This document shows positions 52,797-62,632 of a DNA stretch of 64,000 bases, piece by piece. The notes beneath the pieces are model-generated. The model saw nothing but the letters and a program-made list of their open reading frames with translations. It was not told the origin of the DNA and searched no databases. This DNA comes from Rhodospirillaceae bacterium (GTDB lineage Bacteria > Pseudomonadota > Alphaproteobacteria > Bin65). The stretch is from the NCBI GenBank assembly GCA_028819475.1, contig JAPPLJ010000021.1, positions 62,001 through 126,000 of the forward strand, in the 5' to 3' direction. The position numbers and the translations under genes were made by a program. Position 1 is the stretch's first letter, and each line of letters starts with the position of its first letter.

Positions 52797-53935
52797 AGCC
52801 CGAGTTCCTTTGCGATAATGTTCCGCTGGATCTCGTTGCTGCCCTCGCCAAAGGAATATAGACGCGCATCGCGCCACAATCGCTGCATGTCGCTTTCCGC
52901 CGCGTAACCGGCGCTGGCCAGGATCTGCATGCCGTGATCGGTGACGAACTGCAGGGTCTCCGTCGCGGCGATCTTGGCCTGGGACGCCTCGCGCCGGCAG
53001 GAACGGCCTTCGCCGATCAGCCACCCCAGCTGCCAGGCAAGCAGGCGCGCCTGGTCCACCCGCATTTGCATGTCGACAAGGCGGTGCTGAATCACTTGGA
53101 AGCCGCCGATCGGTCTGCCGAACTGTTGGCGTTCGCCGGCGTGGGAAAGGGCGATGTCAACGGCCGCCTGGGCGGCGCCGGTGACGCTCGCGGCCATCCC
53201 GGCGCGGGCGTAATGCAATGTCGCCATCAGATGATGAAATCCATGGTTTTCTTCGCCCATGAGCGCATCTCCGGGCACGTCGACCTCTTCAAAGCCGATG
53301 TCGAAGCATGGCAGGCAGTTGTTTCCGACCTTGTCGAGAGGAGTCATTTGGACACCGGTCGTGCCCGGCGGCACCAGGAACATCGAAATTCCGTCGGCGC
53401 CGCTGTCAGGAGAACCGGTCCGACAGGCGACGACCATGGCCGCCGCCGCTGCAGCGTCGCTGATCCAGGTCTTGCGGCCGGTGATTGTCCATCCGTTCCC
53501 GCGCCGCCGCGCCCGCGTCACGATGGACGCGGCATCCGAACCCGCTGACGATTCTGTCAAGGCAAGGGCGAAGAAGGCCCGTCCGGCCATGATTTCCGGG
53601 AGATACCGTTCCCTCTGTGCCTCGCTACCGTAGACCAGGAGCGACATGCCGCCGAAACCGATGGCGCGGTTGTACAGGGAGGCCGCCATGAAAGCGTGAT
53701 AGCCGAGGCGCTCTTGCACCAGCACCACCGATTCCCAGGGGGCATCCAGTCCGCCATTCTCCGCCGGAAACGGCATCGCCAGCAGGCCCGCCTCACCCAA
53801 GGCCGGCAGCACGTGATAGGGCGGCGCGTGCTCTCGATCGTGCTGCCGAACGGCCTCCGGCGGCAGATGCCGGTCGATCAACCGATCGACGGTGTCGAGA
53901 ATCTGTCGTTGCTCCTCGCTGATGGCGAAGTCCAT
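52793..53935 (-). CDS. acyl-CoA dehydrogenase
   Basis: A FAD-dependent dehydrogenase of 380 residues. It begins MDFAISEEQRQILDTVDRLI, and shows the FAD-binding FFALALTESSAGSDAASI and GWTITGRKTWISDAA regions. The C-terminal SFGEGSNEIQRNIIAKEL matches the family end. The catalytic base would be a glutamate in the C-terminal half. The ATG at 53935 follows GAGGAGGAACC. It is divergent from the acyl-CoA synthetase gene and may act on its product. Confidence 0.93.
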   Translation of the reverse strand: MDFAISEEQRQILDTVDRLIDRHLPPEAVRQHDREHAPPYHVLPALGEAGLLAMPFPAENGGLDAPWESVVLVQERLGYHAFMAASLYNRAIGFGGMSLLVYGSEAQRERYLPEIMAGRAFFALALTESSAGSDAASIVTRARRRGNGWTITGRKTWISDAAAAAAMVVACRTGSPDSGADGISMFLVPPGTTGVQMTPLDKVGNNCLPCFDIGFEEVDVPGDALMGEENHGFHHLMATLHYARAGMAASVTGAAQAAVDIALSHAGERQQFGRPIGGFQVIQHRLVDMQMRVDQARLLAWQLGWLIGEGRSCRREASQAKIAATETLQFVTDHGMQILASAGYAAESDMQRLWRDARLYSFGEGSNEIQRNIIAKELGL

Positions 53936-54117
53936 GGTTCCTCCTCGTTCCCGACCGGATCGCGATTCCACCTGGCGCCAAATTCGGGAAGAGCCTTCAG
54001 CCGCAGCGATGGCCTCGGACGATTGACAATCCGACATAATGCTATTGGAAACAGGTACAATCCGAAACACCGTATTCCGCGGCGTGCGCGGACGTATCGG
54101 ACGGGAGGGAAGCGAGC

Positions 54118-55587
54118 ATGAATCTGGCCGGCACCCTTCCCATGCACGCCCGGACCCGGGCCTCTCACCCGGCCATCGTGTCGGGCGAACGCGTCATCTC
54201 CTATGGCGAACTCGACCCGCAAGTCGGACGGACGGCGAGTCATCTGAACGCCCTCGGGCTTCGGGGCGGCGATCTTCTCGGCGTCTGCCTCGGGGATCAC
54301 GTCGACCATGTCATCATGTTGCTGGCCGCTGCCCGGCTCGGTGTCGCTGTTCTGCCCATGGACTGGCATTGGACCCTGGTGGAACGGCAGCGGATCGTCG
54401 ACGTTTTCCAGCCGAAGGCCGTATTGATCGAGGCAGACGACGCCGCGATCGCGGGAGTTTCACTCCACCGTCGCAATGACGACTGGCACCATGCCGTCGC
54501 GGCGGCAACACCGCGGATCAACGGTCCCGACGACACCGACATACCGCTGGTACTGGCGCTCTCCTCCGGCACCACTGCCCTGCCGAAAGGGCCGATGATC
54601 AGCCACGCCAATATGCTGGCGCGCTTCCGGGGCCACTGGGTGTCGCTGGGCTTCAACCAGCATGACCGCTTCGCCCTGACGACACCCCTCTACTACGGCG
54701 GCGGGCGGGGCTTCGTGCTCTCCTATCTCTTCATCGGCGGAACGATCGTGATGTTCCCGCCTCCCTTCAAGCCCGGCGACCTCGTCGAGACGGTCGAACG
54801 ACGATCGGTCAACAGGCTCTTCCTGGTGCCGACCCAGATCCGCCGCCTGCTCGCCATGGCCGAGGGCGACGGTTTACTGTTTCCCAGGGTCGACAACCTG
54901 ATCTCGAGCGGCGCTACCCTGTCTCCGGAGGAGCGGGAGCAGGTCCGGAAGCGGCTCACGCCCGATTTCACCGATTACTACAGCTCCACCGAAGGCGGCG
55001 GCATTACCGTTCAACCGGCCGCCGACCAGGACCGCCATCCCAGGTCTGTCGGGCGGCCGAGCTTTCTGACCGAAGTGGAAATAGTCGACGAGGAGCACCG
55101 ACGCCAGCTGGCGGGCATTGTCGGCCGCATTCGCTATCGCGGCCCTGGGGTCGCCGTGGGATTCTACGGCGATCCGGAGCCCGGTTCGACAGCTGGCGCC
55201 TTCTTCCGGGACGGCTGGTTCTATCCCGGCGACATCGGTGAAATGAACGAAGAGGGCTTTCTGTTCCTCCGGGGCCGCGCCAAAGACATGATCATCCGCG
55301 GTGGCGCCAACATCTATCCGAGCGATGTGGAACTTGTGCTGCAGGCCCATCCGGCGGTGGAAGAGGCGGCAGTGGTCGGCTGGCCGTCGACGGAATATGG
55401 CGAGGAGGTCGCCGCCTTCGTGATCGTCCACGGGACTATCGGCGGGCCGGAATTGATCGCCCACTGCCGCGAACGCCTGGCCCGCCACAAGGTGCCACGC
55501 GACGTTTTCCTGGTCGACGACCTGCCGCGCAACTCGACGGGCAAGGTCCTGAAAGGCGCGCTCGCGGAACGGCTGCAGCCCCTATAG
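54118..55587 (+). CDS. AMP-binding acyl-CoA synthetase
   Basis: Activates a carboxylic acid to acyl-CoA through an acyl-AMP. The 489-residue chain has the P-loop-like SSGTTALPKGPMISHANMLA, YYSSTEGGG in the middle, GWFYPGDIGEMNEEGFL, and the catalytic lysine in PRNSTGKVLKGALAERL near the end. It opens a rightward run of genes that includes the lyase, second isochorismatase, CobW and dihydropyrimidinase. Confidence 0.95.
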   Translation: MNLAGTLPMHARTRASHPAIVSGERVISYGELDPQVGRTASHLNALGLRGGDLLGVCLGDHVDHVIMLLAAARLGVAVLPMDWHWTLVERQRIVDVFQPKAVLIEADDAAIAGVSLHRRNDDWHHAVAAATPRINGPDDTDIPLVLALSSGTTALPKGPMISHANMLARFRGHWVSLGFNQHDRFALTTPLYYGGGRGFVLSYLFIGGTIVMFPPPFKPGDLVETVERRSVNRLFLVPTQIRRLLAMAEGDGLLFPRVDNLISSGATLSPEEREQVRKRLTPDFTDYYSSTEGGGITVQPAADQDRHPRSVGRPSFLTEVEIVDEEHRRQLAGIVGRIRYRGPGVAVGFYGDPEPGSTAGAFFRDGWFYPGDIGEMNEEGFLFLRGRAKDMIIRGGANIYPSDVELVLQAHPAVEEAAVVGWPSTEYGEEVAAFVIVHGTIGGPELIAHCRERLARHKVPRDVFLVDDLPRNSTGKVLKGALAERLQPL

Positions 55588-55732
55588 CAACGGGCTGAGG
55601 CCGGTTGCGACGGCTTGCGCACCATGATCTACTGCTCCAGGGGTTCGAGAATCGGGTCTGGGATGTTTGGGAAACCGCTACGGCGGAAGGGTTGCGAAGC
55701 GCATTTGCAGGGCCGGTCGCGGCCGGGAGCCC

Positions 55733-56611
55733 ATGAGGCATAGCACCCGCCTGAAACAGCTCCTGGCGAAGCGTGACGCCGCGATCTTGCCCGGTGCCGC
55801 CAACCCTTTGACGGCAAGAATCATCGCCGAACTGGGCTTCGACTGCGTCTATGTCACCGGCGCGGGTATCGCCAATATGAACCTTGGCGTGCCCGATATC
55901 GGCCTGGTGTCGCTCAAGGAGTTGGTCGACTGTGCCGGCGCCATGCGGGACGTGGTCGATCTGCCGCTCCTGGTGGACGCCGATACCGGGTTCGGCAACG
56001 CGATCAATGTGGTGCGTACGGTCAAGCAGCTCGAAAAGGCGGGCGCCAGCGGCATTCAGTTCGAAGACCAGGTATTCCCGAAACGCTGCGGCCACTTTGC
56101 CGGCAAGGCCGTGATCGAGAAGGCCGAGATGGTTCAGAAAATCAAGGCGGCCGTCGATCAGAGGATCGATGGCGACGTGGCCATCGTCGCGCGCACCGAT
56201 GCACGCGCGGTGTTCGGTCTCGACGCAGCCATCGACCGCGCACAGGCCTACATCGAGGCCGGGGCCGATGCGACTTTCGTGGAGGCGCCGCTCGACCGGG
56301 GCGAGCTCGAAAGGATTGCCCGCGAGCTTCCTGCGCCGCAGATCGCGAACATGGTGTTCGGCGGGCAGACCCCGCCCGTCAGGCAGCAGGACCTGGCGAC
56401 GATGGGATTCGCCGGCGTTCTCTATGCCAACGCCGCGCTTCAGGCGGCGGTCCACGGCATGCGGGAGGTGCTCGAAGAGCTGAGACGAAGCGGCAGCCTC
56501 GACGCCGTCCGGGACAAGGTCGCATCCTTCGAATCGCGGCAGCGTCTCGTCGGCAAGGGTGCCTATGATGCACTCGAGTTACGCTACGCCGGTCGGCCCC
56601 CGGGCGGTTGA
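55733..56611 (+). CDS. isocitrate lyase/PEP mutase-family lyase
   Basis: A 292-residue TIM-barrel lyase with the catalytic motif KRCGH (residues 117-121) and metal-binding D82/D84 in VDADTGFGN. The fold includes methylisocitrate lyase, oxaloacetate hydrolase and carboxyPEP mutase-type enzymes; which reaction it performs is not clear. ATG at 55733 is chosen, since an earlier frame to 55667 is poorly supported. Together with two MmgE/PrpD proteins it recalls, but does not prove, methylcitrate-cycle-like chemistry. Confidence 0.9.
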   Translation: MRHSTRLKQLLAKRDAAILPGAANPLTARIIAELGFDCVYVTGAGIANMNLGVPDIGLVSLKELVDCAGAMRDVVDLPLLVDADTGFGNAINVVRTVKQLEKAGASGIQFEDQVFPKRCGHFAGKAVIEKAEMVQKIKAAVDQRIDGDVAIVARTDARAVFGLDAAIDRAQAYIEAGADATFVEAPLDRGELERIARELPAPQIANMVFGGQTPPVRQQDLATMGFAGVLYANAALQAAVHGMREVLEELRRSGSLDAVRDKVASFESRQRLVGKGAYDALELRYAGRPPGG

Positions 56612-56636
56612 GCGCCACGGACAGGAGGCAACGCAC

Positions 56637-57323
56637 ATGAATCCCTGGGACGGCGTCGTTACCGAAGAGGAAAAGGAAATCTATCGCGCCGCCGGCTTCG
56701 GCAAGCCCTCGGGATTGGGGAACCGGCCGGCGTTGCTGATCATCGACGTCCAGTACCGCACCGTCGGAACGAAACCGGCGCCTTTCTGGGAGGCGGTCAA
56801 GGAGTTCCCTACCGCATGCGGCCAGGTCGGCTGGGATGCAGTCCGCAACATCGAGAGAGTCCTGGCGCTGTTTCGGGAGCGCGGCTGGCCGGTACTCTAT
56901 CCCTACGTATCCATGAAAGAGAGCTTCGACACCGGCCGCCTTGCCGAAAAGGTGCCGGCGCTCATGACGGTCGCCGCCAAGGGCTACGAATTCGTCCGCG
57001 AGACCGCTCCGCGGGAGGGTGATATCCTGTTGCCCAAGAAACACCCGAGCGCATTCTTCGGGACTCCCCTTGCCAGCTATCTCGTCGACCTGCAGGCCGA
57101 CACCCTCGTGGTGACCGGCTGTACCACCAGCGGCTGCGTGCGGGGAACGGTGGTGGACGGGTTTGCCTACAATTTCAAGGTCGCCATCCCCCATGAGTGC
57201 GTGTACGACCGCGGACCCACCGCCCATGCGGTCAATCTCTTCGATATGAGCGAGAAATACGCGGACGTCATGACCACGGAGGTATGCTTGGCGGCACTGG
57301 GCGATTTGGCTCCGGCAGGCTGA
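56637..57323 (+). CDS. isochorismatase-family hydrolase 2 (N-carbamoylsarcosine amidase-like)
   Basis: A 228-residue cysteine hydrolase with triad D37 (LIIDVQYRT), K135 (LPKKHPSAF) and C167 (TTSGCVRG). Those motifs match N-carbamoylsarcosine amidohydrolase-like enzymes that remove carbamoyl groups as CO2 and ammonia. Since a dihydropyrimidinase/hydantoinase-type gene lies two genes downstream, the pair would open a cyclic ureide and then decarbamoylate it. GGAGGC precedes the ATG at 56637. Confidence 0.92.
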   Translation: MNPWDGVVTEEEKEIYRAAGFGKPSGLGNRPALLIIDVQYRTVGTKPAPFWEAVKEFPTACGQVGWDAVRNIERVLALFRERGWPVLYPYVSMKESFDTGRLAEKVPALMTVAAKGYEFVRETAPREGDILLPKKHPSAFFGTPLASYLVDLQADTLVVTGCTTSGCVRGTVVDGFAYNFKVAIPHECVYDRGPTAHAVNLFDMSEKYADVMTTEVCLAALGDLAPAG

Positions 57324-57376
57324 GCGACGAGACAAACACGCGAGCGTATTGTTGTAGCGCGTGGGGCAGGCAAGGA

Positions 57377-58435
57377 ATGGATCTCGGAACGCAGCCACAC
57401 ACTGGCGTGACCGTCATCACCGGATATCTCGGCAGTGGCAAGACGACCCTGCTTCGCGGTCTCCTCGCCTATCCGGACCTCCGCGACACGGCCGTCATCG
57501 TCAATGAGTTCGGTGAGGTCGGCCTCGATCACCTCCTGGTAGAAAGCGGCAGCGAGGACGTTGTCCTCCTGGACTCCGGTTGCCTGTGCTGCACCATGAG
57601 CGATAGCCTGGCCGACACCTTGGCCGACCTCATGTTTCGTCGGGCCCGTCGCGAGATTCCGGCGTTTCGACGCGTGGTCATCGAGACCAGCGGCTTGTCG
57701 GATCCGGCGCCGATCCTCCACTGCCTGCTGACCGACCGGCTCGTGAAACAGCACTACCGTCTGGACGGACTGGTCACTGTCGTCGATGCGTTGCACGGGC
57801 TTGAGCAACTCGACACGACGGCCGAAGCGGTCAAGCAGGTCGCCATGGCCGACCGGCTGGCCATCTCCAAGACCGACCTGGCCGCGCCTGAATCGACCGG
57901 GGCCCTGCGCACCCGGCTGGAGGAACTGAACCCAAGGGCGCCGATTCTGAAGACGATCAACGGTGTCGTGGATGCCCCCCTGGACTTGATCGAAGATCGC
58001 ATGACGCACGACCTTGATCTGGCCGCTGCCGGTAACGACGGGGATCAAGAGAAGGCCGAACACCGACACGACGGAACCCACGATCACAGTGCCCACAGCC
58101 ATGTTGGAACCTGCACCTTCGAGCTCGCCCAGCCGGCAACCTGGGCCGGTTACGACTACTGGGTGCGCCTGCTCAAGCAATATCGCGGCGCCGACCTGCT
58201 GCGAATGAAGGGCGTCCTGCAGTTTGAAGACCGGGCGGCGCCTTACTTCGTTCAGAGTGTCCAGCACGTTTTCGGCATGCCCGAGCCGATGAAGGCCTGG
58301 CCGTGGCCGGATCAACGGGGCCGGCTGGTCTTCATCACCCTCGACATCGACCGGGCGACGCTGGCGCGGTCGCTCGAATGCCTCTATGCGCCGGCGGGTA
58401 TCCCCCGGCCCGTCTCGGCCGGGGATGCGCTGTAA
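57377..58435 (+). CDS. CobW/COG0523-family GTPase metallochaperone
   Basis: A 352-residue GTPase of the COG0523 family. P-loop GYLGSGKTT (residues 16-24), metal site CLCC (69-72) and guanine-base motif SKTD are present. A histidine-rich stretch (HRHDGTHDHSAHSH, ~229-242) is typical of zinc-storing members. It directly precedes the dihydropyrimidinase-type gene, a metal-dependent amidohydrolase, which suggests it loads that enzyme with zinc. This link is inferred from position. Confidence 0.92.
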   Translation: MDLGTQPHTGVTVITGYLGSGKTTLLRGLLAYPDLRDTAVIVNEFGEVGLDHLLVESGSEDVVLLDSGCLCCTMSDSLADTLADLMFRRARREIPAFRRVVIETSGLSDPAPILHCLLTDRLVKQHYRLDGLVTVVDALHGLEQLDTTAEAVKQVAMADRLAISKTDLAAPESTGALRTRLEELNPRAPILKTINGVVDAPLDLIEDRMTHDLDLAAAGNDGDQEKAEHRHDGTHDHSAHSHVGTCTFELAQPATWAGYDYWVRLLKQYRGADLLRMKGVLQFEDRAAPYFVQSVQHVFGMPEPMKAWPWPDQRGRLVFITLDIDRATLARSLECLYAPAGIPRPVSAGDAL

Positions 58436-58467
58436 GGACGGGGACGAACGAGACAGGGGAACGGCGA

Positions 58468-59835
58468 ATGGGATTCGACATCAGGGTGAGCGGCGGGACG
58501 GCCATCCTGCCGGACAGGGGTGAGGTCCGCTGTGACATCGGCATCCGCGACGGACGGATCTGCGCGATCCTGCAACCGGGGGAAGAGGACTCCGACACCC
58601 ATGAAACGATCGACGCGACCGGCAAGATCGTCTTTCCCGGGCTGATCGACGCTCACCTGCACTTCGGATTCGCGGAAAAGCCCGACGAATACGCCAGCGA
58701 GACCGCCTCCGCTGCGATCGGCGGTATGGCAACAATCCTGAGCTACTTCCTGAACAACGAGCCTTACAGCGATGTCTTCAAGGCGGAACTTCCGGACGTC
58801 GAGGAACGCGCTCACGTGGATTTCGGATTCCACTTCTCGACCGCCAAGGAGGTTCATCTCGAGGAGTTCGAGCGCTGCGTGAACGAATACGGCGTGACCT
58901 CCTTCAAATACTTCATGAATTTCCGCGGCGACGCCGGCCGCTACCTGGGCCTCGACGGCACCGACGACGGCTACATGTACGATCTGCTGAAAAGGGCGGC
59001 GCGCTTTCCCGAAGCCGTCGTCGTCATGCACACCGAAAACATCGAGTTGGTGAACCGCTTTACCCAGCGGGCCATGGCCGCGGGCAAGGACGGGCTGCAT
59101 GCCTTGGCGGGAGTCAAGCCGGACTTCACGGAATCCGAGAACCTTGTGCGCGCAATGGTGTTTGCGGAGCATCTTGGCGCCCGCATCTACATTCCGCACC
59201 TCAGTTGCCGTTCAGGCCTGAACGAGGTTCGTGCGTACCGCCAGCGCTATCCGCATGTCTACGTGGAGACCTGCCCGCACTACCTCACACACACCATGGA
59301 TTCGGACCTGCCCGCCAGCGTCGGCAAGGCGAACCCGCCGCTCCGGACCCAAGATGACGTGGAGGCCCTGTGGGAGGCCATCGGAGACGGCACGGTCGAC
59401 GTGATCGGTTCCGATCATGTGCCGCGCAAGAAGCAGACAAAGATGACCAACATCTGGAAGTCTTCCCAGGGATTCCCCGGGACGGCGACAATCCTGCCGG
59501 TACTCCTTTCGGAAGGCTATCACAAGCGCAGCCTGTCTCTCGCCCGTATCGCCGAGTTGTGCGGCAGCCGGCCGGCGGACATATTCAATATCAGTGCGCG
59601 GAAGGGGCGCCTCGTCGTCGGCGCCGATGCCGATCTGACCATCGTCGATCTGGACCTCGAACGCGAGGTCCGGAACGCGGAGCTGCTCAGTTACTCCGAC
59701 TACACGCCCTACGACGGATGGACGTTGAAAGGCTGGCCCGTGCTGACGATGTCCCGCGGCACCACGGTGATGCGCGACGGCAAGATCGTCGGCCTCCCCG
59801 GCCACGGCATCTACCTGTCGCGCCCCTATTCTTGA
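58468..59835 (+). CDS. dihydropyrimidinase/hydantoinase-type amidohydrolase
   Basis: A cyclic amidohydrolase of 455 residues that opens rings such as hydantoins, dihydropyrimidines or allantoin. The dinuclear metal ligands are visible: H63 and H65 in DAHLHF, carboxylated K147 in SFKYFM, H188 in MHTEN, H244 in PHLSC and D316 in GSDHVPR. It follows CobW by 32 bp and is the last gene of the rightward run. It starts at ATG 58468 behind ACAGGGGA. Confidence 0.93.
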   Translation: MGFDIRVSGGTAILPDRGEVRCDIGIRDGRICAILQPGEEDSDTHETIDATGKIVFPGLIDAHLHFGFAEKPDEYASETASAAIGGMATILSYFLNNEPYSDVFKAELPDVEERAHVDFGFHFSTAKEVHLEEFERCVNEYGVTSFKYFMNFRGDAGRYLGLDGTDDGYMYDLLKRAARFPEAVVVMHTENIELVNRFTQRAMAAGKDGLHALAGVKPDFTESENLVRAMVFAEHLGARIYIPHLSCRSGLNEVRAYRQRYPHVYVETCPHYLTHTMDSDLPASVGKANPPLRTQDDVEALWEAIGDGTVDVIGSDHVPRKKQTKMTNIWKSSQGFPGTATILPVLLSEGYHKRSLSLARIAELCGSRPADIFNISARKGRLVVGADADLTIVDLDLEREVRNAELLSYSDYTPYDGWTLKGWPVLTMSRGTTVMRDGKIVGLPGHGIYLSRPYS

Positions 59836-59856
59836 AGGCGCGGCGTGAACAAGCGG

Positions 59857-61149
59857 TCAGACGCGGAACTCCGACAGGTGCGGTGGCACTACTTCCTTTT
59901 CGGAGTGTAGCGTGCCCTCGGGCGCCCACGAATACGGAACCGGCTGCGCACGGTAGATCCAGTTCCGTCGTCCCTTGAAAACCCACTTGCTGGGTCCATC
60001 GTCGTCTGCCGCGTCTCCGGCCGCTTCCGCGAAATATGGATTGACATATTCCCACACGATTTCGCCATCCGGCATGACCTGGAAAATTCTGCCGTGCATC
60101 CCCTCGCAGATTAGGGTGTTGCCGTTGGGCAGTCGGCGTGCGCTGCTGATGAACGAGCTGTAGAACGTCCAGTACTGTTCCCCGCTCGAGGCGCCGTCAT
60201 ACTGCCAGACCACGTCTATCGAGACGGGGTCGATCTCAAGTATCCGAGAACCGCCCTGAAATTCGAGATTGACTTGCGGATGGCCAGCGGGGCCTTGATT
60301 GTCGAACACGAGGATGTTGCCAGCGCCGGGCAATCCCCCGGCAATCATGTGAGCGTCGTGTTGGCCGGAAGTGTGATCGACCGGTCGGGGCAGTGCGCGC
60401 GGCGATTCCCGTTTTGAAAAATCATAGGAAGACGAATGTGTCGGCCCGATTCGCCAGACAACATCACCGCTGGCACGCGCGATTATCGCGATGACGTTCG
60501 AGTCCCGGTCGTCGATCAGGATGTTGTCCGGATGAAACCGGTCGTCTCCAGCTGCGTACCATTTGTTTGGCCCCAGCGGCGCCATGTTGTTTAGCGCGAC
60601 GACGCGACGGCGGGGTCGCGACCTGTCGCCAAAGACAAACGGAAGCATCTCATCGGTAAAGCCGAGTTCGTCGAGGTGGTCGCAGCAAAACCATTGCCAC
60701 ACGATATCGCCATCGGGGTTTACCTCGTAGATTGCCCCGTCGCCGACCGGTCGATCGGATAGTCGCGGCACGATCCGGTCCGCCCCTGCCAGAACGAGTG
60801 TGTTCCCGTTCGGCAACCGAGCCTGGTCATGAACCTGACGCGCCTTACCGTCAGGCGCTGTTTCGCCCCACTCCCAGACGATGGAGCCGTCCCAATCGAG
60901 TTCGATGAACGTCTCGTTTTCGAAAATCCCGGGTTCCTTCTGAGCCAATATCCGGCCGCGAACTCCGCCGACGAGGTCCGGATCGATCATTTCAACCGGA
61001 AAGCCCGAATACGGCCAGCGGTTGATTACGGTACCGTTCATGTCGATCAGGAACGAATCCGCATTTCGGCCGTCGAACAGCACATAGCAGCCGTGCGCGC
61101 GTTCGGGGTCGTAGCGCGTGACTCCTGTGGGAAACACCGACGGAGGCAT
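59857..61149 (-). CDS. arylsulfotransferase-like beta-propeller protein
   Basis: A 430-residue protein with repeated W-x-W motifs (IVWEWGET, IVWQWFCC, VVWQYDGA, IVWEYVNP), marks of the beta-propeller of the arylsulfotransferase (ASST) family. These move sulfate groups between phenols without PAPS. A histidine in QHDAHMIAGG could be catalytic. No signal peptide is seen from the ATG at 61149 (MPPSVFPTG), unlike classical periplasmic ASST, and an earlier frame to 61218 is unlikely. It is convergent with the dihydropyrimidinase gene. Confidence 0.82.
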   Translation of the reverse strand: MPPSVFPTGVTRYDPERAHGCYVLFDGRNADSFLIDMNGTVINRWPYSGFPVEMIDPDLVGGVRGRILAQKEPGIFENETFIELDWDGSIVWEWGETAPDGKARQVHDQARLPNGNTLVLAGADRIVPRLSDRPVGDGAIYEVNPDGDIVWQWFCCDHLDELGFTDEMLPFVFGDRSRPRRRVVALNNMAPLGPNKWYAAGDDRFHPDNILIDDRDSNVIAIIARASGDVVWRIGPTHSSSYDFSKRESPRALPRPVDHTSGQHDAHMIAGGLPGAGNILVFDNQGPAGHPQVNLEFQGGSRILEIDPVSIDVVWQYDGASSGEQYWTFYSSFISSARRLPNGNTLICEGMHGRIFQVMPDGEIVWEYVNPYFAEAAGDAADDDGPSKWVFKGRRNWIYRAQPVPYSWAPEGTLHSEKEVVPPHLSEFRV

Positions 61150-61349
61150 ACTATTCCCTCCAATTGCTCCCGAGCGACGCTGGTTTGCGCCAGTGCATCG
61201 CTCTCGGCGCCAAGCCAATAGTCTTTATCTACCAGAAAAGGAATCATTTCTGAATGGCGCTGAAAACGCCCGCCCCACCCGTTCGGACCGATTGCCATCC
61301 TGCTCGGGCCCCGCGGCGAGAACTGGCTGCCGGTGCACGGCGCGCTCGG

Positions 61350-61925
61350 CCTCGCCCACCGGAGGAGGCGGTGGCGGCCGTACCGTCGCGGGCAGCGGTT
61401 CCGGCCCGATCAGGGGAAGCCGATATGTGGACACGGGGCTGTTCGGGCGCCTGGCGGCACGGCAGTGGAGCCTGGGCCGGATCCGGGCGGAGGCCGCCTG
61501 GCGACGCTTCGCACAGAGAGCCGGCCGGGAGGTTGCGCCGGGCGCCGGCCAGACCGTCGGCGTGGTCGACAGCGGGATCGACCGGGGCCACCCGGCGTTC
61601 TGCGGCGGGTCGGCGGCCTGCACGAAAACCGTCACGGGAGTATTTCTCAGGGGCACGACCGACGAGACCGGCGCCAGAAGCACCCACGGCACGGCGGTCG
61701 CCGGCGTGATCGTCGGGCGGTTGCAGGATGCGTCGGGCGTGGCGTGGGGCGCCGACGTCGCGATGTTTGCCATTCCCCTCGGGTCCGGCAGCGGCTACAG
61801 CCCGGTATCGCTCGCCGGGCTACCAGCTGGTCCTGACGCTCGACTGGTCGCGGACCGAGTCAACCATCCCGCTTTATGACCGCAAGCTGCTCCAGGTCCG
61901 GCTCGGGCTGCACCGGCTGTTTTGA
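61350..61925 (+). pseudogene. decayed S8 peptidase autotransporter
   Basis: A frame with a glycine-rich linker, the subtilisin Asp motif VGVVDSGIDRGHPAF and His motif THGTAVAGV breaks off after YSPVSLAG near 61815. Then, in another frame, YQLVLTLDWSRTESTIPLYD at 61821 leads to a C-terminal HRLF and stop at 61925, a typical autotransporter barrel end. The serine motif, passenger and nearly the whole barrel are missing. This is a single large internal deletion with frame change. Confidence 0.7.
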
Positions 61926-62632
61926 GACCGTCGGAGACGAACAGCATTGCGGGGCCGGCCCGGCTGACGGGCACCGGGCGGTAATGGGCACGGAGGACGG
62001 CGATACGCGGACTTGTGGCGGGTCGCCGGCCGCGCGCGCCCTCCTCGAACGGGGGGGGGCAGGGACGGGAGGATCGCGCGTTGGTGTCGGTGCTAGACGG
62101 GCTCGCGGCGGAGAAGTCGCACCGCTGGATGGCCGAGCGTATCCGGGGCAGGGCGAGGGTTGCCTCGGAGTGGATCTCCGAAAGCTGGATGCGTGCACAG
62201 GTCCGGCGCTGGATCCCGAAGGCCAGGGCGCTTGCGGGCGGTGGCTGGCGCGACCTCGTGCCCCGCCATGTACCAGAGTTGTGGCGGGACGCGTCGATCA
62301 CGGGGCCGGACGCCTAGCGGCCGTTTGCCCGGCTGCAGGCGGGTAATCGCATTGTAGCATCCGCCGTCCGGCGCTACCGTCGCCGGCGCCGAATCGGAAA
62401 CGTTGCCGCAATCCGGGCGGATGCGGTGGAAAAGCAGGGTCGGGAGTTTGATTCAATTGGCTTGCGGATTGAAGACCGATGGGCATGGCCTTGGACCAGG
62501 TGATTGTAAACGTAGCAAAAACACTTATCTGAAAGATCATGACAAAACGCCCTCGGGGAACCACTCCCGGCGGCGTTGGCGCTCTTACAGACCGCTCCTG
62601 CAAATCCAGTTAGGTAGCATCGAACTGAACCG
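61926..62632. other. gene-poor stretch
   Basis: No gene is supported. One plus-strand frame (62015-62317) encodes an Arg/Trp-rich peptide (ASEWISESWMRAQVRRWIPK) with no known match, and a run of ten G lies at about 62051. It is probably decayed DNA beside the S8 remnant. Confidence 0.4.

Noticed and set aside
62015..62317. 100-codon plus-strand frame after the S8 remnant
   Set aside because: No family resemblance or good ribosome site, and it lies in a decayed stretch; not enough to call a gene.
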